This document shows positions 59,401-64,000 of a DNA stretch of 64,000 bases, one piece after another (the first letter of the stretch is position 1; each line of letters begins with the position of its first letter). The DNA is from Sanghuangporus weigelae (lineage: Eukaryota; Basidiomycota; Agaricomycetes; Hymenochaetales; Hymenochaetaceae), in contig CP137320.1 in NCBI GenBank assembly GCA_033182465.1, positions 2,542,001 to 2,606,000 on the forward strand, written 5' to 3'. Under the pieces are notes generated by a model. The model was not told the DNA's origin. It saw only the letters and a list, made by a program, of their open reading frames with translations, and made no database searches. Made by a program: the position numbers and the translations under genes.

Positions 59401-59692
59401 CGGAAGCAAAGAGACGACGACGGGAAATGCCCGTAGAGTAAAACGCTGAGTCAGATATGTGCCAAGAAGGAAGTTGGGACCCCGGCCAGTGCTGTAATTT
59501 GTAAACAACAAGACATTACCATAGCTCCTTCTCTTTCATTCTCCCCTCTTCTTCTCCTCCTCCGCATCCTTTATAGTTCCCTCCTCTCTCTCATCATCCA
59601 TCCCTCTCATCCCCGCCCCGCAAGTCGTGCATCACAGCGAACAGTGCTCTTACTCAACGCGAGCTCGATATCCTCCAGGGCCACTTTTTGCC
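56489..59692. other. Gene-poor stretch, right part, probable long upstream region
   Basis: About 3.2 kb without a supported gene, ending at the start codon of the disordered Ser-rich protein. Many short ATG-led frames precede that start, so a long leader with upstream ORFs is possible. No tRNA or repeat was recognised. Confidence 0.45.
59521..59620 (+). promoter_or_regulatory. Pyrimidine-rich tract upstream of the Ser-rich gene
   Basis: A 100-bp C/T-rich run (CTCTTTCATTCTCCCCTCTT and similar words) on the coding strand, 70-170 bp before the start codon. Such tracts commonly mark the transcription start of highly expressed genes in filamentous fungi. A TTTATAG word interrupts it near 59570. 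Confidence 0.55.
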
Positions 59693-61192
59693 ATGACTAC
59701 TATCGTGGGCGGCCATTGTTTGCCCACCGCTCCATCAACTTCGTCAAGGACAGGTATCCTTCTCAACGCATCGCCCTCCTCGTCAGCGCCCAGCTCACCG
59801 AAACGCAACTCATACCTTTCTCCTTGCTGCTCAGGTGGTGGAGTGCCAGGGATACATCAACCGACAATCTCATCTCATTCGTCCACTTCCTCAACTGCTT
59901 CCTCAACTGACGACATCGCCTCCTCGACCTCCGCGACGAGCGCGGCCGGTACTCATGCTTCATCTTCCTCGACGACAGGGCCGCAGCCTTCAAGGAAGAT
60001 CCGGTTTGCCCCACTCCCAGAGCGGCGGCGTGATGAGTATGATGATGATTTACTCTCGCCGGGCTTCTTCGACTTGATGGATAGTCCAGTGCCGTCTCCG
60101 AAACCGGCTACACACCTTTCACCTCCTCCTTCTCCCAGCCTTCGTCCATCCACGCCCTTGCACTCTCCTAAGTTATCCGCGTCACATGCTCAGGCTTCTT
60201 GTTCCACGCTTGGGCTCTCTCTTGATCTCGACGGCGCCGAAGTCCCCGACAGTGGACAAGCGACCGAGACCAACACTGTTGCTGGATCTGAATGCGGCAC
60301 CGATGATACGCACACGTTTGCAAGTGCCAGGAAAATGTCCGTGCGATGGACTCGCCTTATTCCATTCCCCAGACCCTCGTCATTCAGGCCTCCACGTTCT
60401 GTTGGCGAACACACTGGGCATCCCAATCTCTGCCGCTCACCCTCGCGGGAATCCACCGCGTCCGGTTATTCTTTCCATTCAGTCGGCTTAGGACGCATAT
60501 TTGGCTCAATGAGTGATTCTAATGCCAGCTCTTCAAGTCTCGGTAATCCACTCTCACGCAGAAAAACCGTCACCGGAGCCGATTCCGTACCTGTTTCTCC
60601 CACTATGTCCTTACGGGGTGGACTTTCTCTCAAGCCCGTTGTTAGTGAGGCTGGCACCACTTCGACAGCTGTCCCGCGTGGAAGAACTCATTCGCAGGCC
60701 AGTAGCGCTCCCTCGACCGTACGACGCGGAACCCGTTTGTTGAACGGACGTATATATGGTCGCCGTCCCTCTACTGCGCCCAAAAACCTCTTTTCCAATA
60801 TTCGCGACGATGAGCCTGAGTTCGTAGAATGGGGACATGGTGGCATGGGTAGTGTGCGAGCAGCGGGTGCGGGTTCGACCAAATGGGCCCGACTACAGAG
60901 TGCTAAAAAATTGAGTATCGGCCATGATGATGGTACAATTGCTGAGGACGAGGATGATGGAAGCGGTATGGCCTGGGTGAAGAAAAGACGAGAACAACGT
61001 GAGCGAGAGAGGAAGGAAAGAGAAGAACGCGAGGCACCAGAGAAAGCTGAACAAGAGAAAGTTGTTGAGGACGACGATGCGAGGGAGAAGTCCGAACAAG
61101 TGAAAGTTACGGAAGATGACGAGGCTAAGTCGCAACCCGAAAGTCCTAGGTCGGAAGGAGTAGTAAGCAAAGACGAGGCGGAGAAACCATAG
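59693..61192 (+). CDS. Disordered Ser/Pro-rich protein with a charged C-terminal helix, unknown function
   Basis: An intronless frame of 499 residues starting MTTIVGGHCL at an ATG in good context; the frame upstream has no ATG. Residues 15-110 are Ser/Thr-rich. RKIRFAPLPERRRDEYDDDL (near 123) looks like a conserved short block. Numerous SP and SPxx sites follow (SPVPSPKP, SPSLRPSTP), typical of kinase targets. Around 390-445 comes FVEWGHGGMGSVRAAG, then GMAWVKKRREQRERERKERE, a long charged helix that continues to the end with Glu/Lys repeats. I recognise no enzyme or DNA-binding domain. The isolated position behind a long gene-free region suggests complex regulation. Confidence 0.75.
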   Translation: MTTIVGGHCLPTAPSTSSRTGILLNASPSSSAPSSPKRNSYLSPCCSGGGVPGIHQPTISSHSSTSSTASSTDDIASSTSATSAAGTHASSSSTTGPQPSRKIRFAPLPERRRDEYDDDLLSPGFFDLMDSPVPSPKPATHLSPPPSPSLRPSTPLHSPKLSASHAQASCSTLGLSLDLDGAEVPDSGQATETNTVAGSECGTDDTHTFASARKMSVRWTRLIPFPRPSSFRPPRSVGEHTGHPNLCRSPSRESTASGYSFHSVGLGRIFGSMSDSNASSSSLGNPLSRRKTVTGADSVPVSPTMSLRGGLSLKPVVSEAGTTSTAVPRGRTHSQASSAPSTVRRGTRLLNGRIYGRRPSTAPKNLFSNIRDDEPEFVEWGHGGMGSVRAAGAGSTKWARLQSAKKLSIGHDDGTIAEDEDDGSGMAWVKKRREQRERERKEREEREAPEKAEQEKVVEDDDAREKSEQVKVTEDDEAKSQPESPRSEGVVSKDEAEKP

Positions 61193-62543
61193 GATATTGT
61201 GAAAAAAGACGGGCAAGTGAGGATATTGTCTTGTCATTTCAAAAGGTTTCGACTAACGCCATGACTTTCAGTGGTGGTTCGTTTTGGGTATTAAATCAAA
61301 TTTATGATTTTGCGCCCAAGCTACCTCTCCGCTTGTCTGCATCGTAGGAAGCACAATGGTTCATCGAGGAACTGCTTCCACAACCAATACCTCCAGGACC
61401 TTCGTCCTTACTGCCGTATCGATTGTCATCATCCGTAAATCTTCTGTATTACCACCAAGTCCCCATTCTTTCAAAACGTGGCGTTATGGTCCTGTGGGCC
61501 TTTAAATGCTGCGGTTCGCCGATCGGGATGGTACATGCACTTGTGAAGGACCAACGAGGCGTAGATACGCTAGGTACAGCGTTACATCTTTGAAATGGAT
61601 GGTGCGGCTGACCGAATTACAGCAGGTTTGCTACCATCCTAGCAGCAGATAAGACTGGATGCCCGACTTGGCGCTAGTGATGAATTTGTGGAGTGGAGGA
61701 AGAATGCACATAGCATCACATTTTCGTCTTGAAGTAGGTCGTGGAGTTCGAAGCATTTGAGATCGGAAACCTAATTCTAATTTGTTTTTAGCTGTATAAT
61801 AACTCATTCTTCTCATCATACCATCAAATCATCTGGCCTACAAAAACTCCATCGTTTTTGCTTTCTCCTTACATTTACCTGCATTGTTATTTAACAAGTG
61901 TCGACACGAACAGGTTCAAGTCGTCGAATGTTTTCTCCATCTTCTTTCTAAACATCTGGGTCTGGGATAATTTACAGTAACGAATAATTTTTTCTTGTTC
62001 ACCGATTCGGAAACCTCTTTGCAGTTAGTAGCCCCCTGGTTAATTTTATTTGGTTATTTGGCGTATACAACACGAGATATAATTGCGAAAGATCTTGGAA
62101 TATTACAATAATATTGGTTATAAGTGAGAAATTGGATCTGTTACATAAGGGCCACTTCGAAGAGAAAATCCGTTGTCCGACCCCGACACATGAAATATTC
62201 ATTACATAATTATACCACAAAATGCCGCCTTGGGAATTCAAGTAAGTTTCGTTCAACTCCTCACAAACAAGACAAAAATCCAGGCTGGGCTGGGACTCGA
62301 GCATATAAATAGGAGAACGATCACTAGTACTCATGATGTCATTTAAAGCTGAACGAGGCATGCAAAAAAGTGTTTGTTGTCAGCACTAATCACTTGCTTG
62401 ACAATTCTTATTTTGAAGACAGTATGTCTAACCTGTTCTGTTGACGGTGCGTAGATCAAATACGATGCATGGTATCAAGGTATCCTAACATACACGAATG
62501 AGTGACCCGGTAAAGGTGATGTGCTGTGTTCCGAGTTTCGTCG
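61193..62543. other. Intergenic stretch between two converging genes
   Basis: About 1.35 kb, increasingly AT-rich toward 62100. It should hold both 3' ends; the remainder shows only short frames with no motif. No repeat or RNA gene seen. Confidence 0.45.
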
Positions 62544-63595
62544 CTATAATACAACCCTGGGTTGCTCATTCACATTGAGAACACGGCGATACGCCATCAA
62601 GCTATCAATATCCAGTTCGCATTAATGTACAGCTCAATTAACTTGCTCCGAAACATGAAGAAAACTCACATATGCACCATAGCGTTTCCCGCCTCGATCG
62701 CCGCTTCGAATTCTGGCTGGGTCATTTCAGCCGAACTGTATCGCGCTTTCTCAACCGCATCGGTGAACGTCTCAAAGTAGGTTTCTCCATCTGTATCAGC
62801 AGATATGAGTGGTGCGATGTGCCGTAGATGACGCGCTAAGGGGACGTGAGGAGATAGGGGTGGCATGGAGGGAATCACTGCGCGCGCAACAGCATCTACA
62901 AGAGCAGGTTTAGTCCTGCATATGGGGATAAAAGAATTCGAAATGAGAAGCACAGACCAACTGGAGCGACGAGATCTAGGATCGCAGTACGGAAGCGTAC
63001 ACCTTCGTATTTAGTTCCTGAGAAATTCCTGGTTAGACGCTTGTTAGTCTCGTACATAAAGGAACTGACCAGGCGAGCCCCAGCCATTCCGGCTTTCAAC
63101 TTTCGGCAGAGAAGAATAAACAATGGCGGAGGCGCGAAGAAGCTCTTCTTCTATGAAGAGATGAACCGTCTGTAAGACTTGTTTATAACAGTTTCAGTAC
63201 GTGTCGTACGGATTTCTGCGCACCTTCGGCAAGTCTCCCTTTCCGACAGCAATCCGACCTTTTGGTATTCGTGCGAGCTGAAGACGAACAGACAGCCGTC
63301 GCTTTAAGCATAGCAGCAGAGATGCCACAAGCTATCCAAACTCAGCAATCAGCTTTAAAATAGGGTGTCAAAGGGGTGGAATGATACATACAACGAAGAC
63401 ATAAGCAGCGCCAATAACAAACGCGTCGATATTTCCAGTCCAATTTCGACTGGGAGACGTCCGAATGGCTTGAGAAAGGAGGAAAACGGCCGAGATAAGA
63501 AGCAGGAAGGCGACGACGAGGACGATGACGAAGTAGGAGAGACGAGCGAAGGCTGAGATGGTCAGACGGAGACGCATCTTCGGGAGAATCAGCAT
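62544..63595 (-). CDS. DLT1: DLT1-like (defect at low temperature) membrane protein
   Basis: Exons 63595-63392, 63331-63224, 63169-63070, 63017-62958, 62895-62670, 62601-62544; 251 residues. Two membrane spans lie near the N-terminus: LSYFVIVLVVAFLLLISAVF (about 15-38) and AFVIGAAYVFVLVASLLLCL (about 56-76). Then come family-like blocks: ELLRASAIVYSSLPKVESRN, GWGSPGTKYEGVRFRTAI, and SAEMTQPEFEAAIEAGNAMV. Yeast Dlt1 is needed for growth at low temperature; its biochemistry is unknown. A second in-frame ATG at 63577 (MRLRLTISAF) is an equally good start. The acceptor at 62896 was chosen because the upstream CAG acceptor breaks frame; the skipped segment holds the branch site ACTAAAC. Confidence 0.85.
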
Positions 63596-64000
63596 GATTG
63601 AACGTCCGTATACTCAGACTCCCGGTCTGAGTTCTGTAGTCAGCACTCGGTCATGTCATGCATTAAGAGCTTGAGATGCATCCAAGCGCAGTCTGTTGAG
63701 ATATGAGTTGAAATTTTATAATAAGTGTAAGTAAATATGTGCCCTGACACCTCAACAATATCGGGCCACGTGACTGCACTCTCTTGTGTTTGATTGAAAA
63801 GTTCACCTTTCTCGCGTGTCCAATATCACGGATTGTATTCGAGAAGCGTATTTCATTGGACGTTTCGTCGATATCCTCTCATCAAAACATGAATAAGGTT
63901 AGTCCAAACATTCGACCGAACCCGACGTTCATCTGCTATGTTAGTGACGTGGGTATTAGGATAATACAGTTCAAGTCGGAAGTGCGATACATGAACGACA
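63596..64000. other. Upstream region of the DLT1-like gene to the window edge
   Basis: About 400 bp without a supported gene. A CACGTGAC word (63767-63774) lies about 170 bp upstream of the DLT1-like start, matching the E-box type core in the TSR3/mL41 promoter. Confidence 0.45.

Overview
The window is nuclear DNA of a filamentous basidiomycete, most likely an Agaricomycete. Its genes carry many short introns (mostly 41-95 nt) with GT-AG ends, exons can be as short as 11-25 nt, genes are closely packed and often divergent, and the proteins resemble fungal housekeeping families. I rebuilt gene models by reading splice sites and family motifs by eye. All spliced models except the N-terminus of the DCN1-like gene close in a single frame.

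Left block (1-17.3 kb): a cut-off acidic protein; a secreted or cell-surface single-pass protein; MOT1 (TBP-removing Swi2/Snf2 ATPase, 14 exons); a KDM8/JMJD5-type JmjC oxygenase divergent from it; TSR3 (18S rRNA modification) divergent from mitochondrial ribosomal protein mL41; and an SPF45/RBM17-type splicing factor.

Middle block (17.8-28.5 kb): a gene-free repeat island. Its core is a palindrome with two arms of about 2.4 kb that are nearly identical. The arms contain tandem repeats of about 183 bp, and between them lies a 27-bp minisatellite. Inverted and direct repeats lie at its edges. A second, older and internally deleted copy of the same palindromic unit follows. That copy is split by a 1.54-kb insertion with TG...CA ends and a 5-bp target duplication. 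I recognise no family for the palindrome; it resembles foldback elements in architecture only. An AT-rich tract with CGTATACG-type palindromes follows.

Right block (28.7-51.8 kb): a dense housekeeping run. DCN1-like neddylation factor, a small membrane protein, a very long NOT4 E3 ligase, PDCD5, CIA2 (cytosolic Fe-S assembly), PAN2 (poly(A) nuclease), a TBC1D5-type Rab-GAP, SDH1 (succinate dehydrogenase flavoprotein) and a small dual-specificity phosphatase. Two mRNA deadenylation genes, NOT4 and PAN2, lie within 2 kb of each other.

Right end (51.8-64 kb): a gene-poor stretch of about 7.9 kb holding one small Tc1/mariner-like MITE, then a disordered Ser-rich protein of unknown role and a DLT1-like two-span membrane protein. 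Outside the repeat island the window is mainly ordinary euchromatin. The least explained object is the palindromic repeat island.
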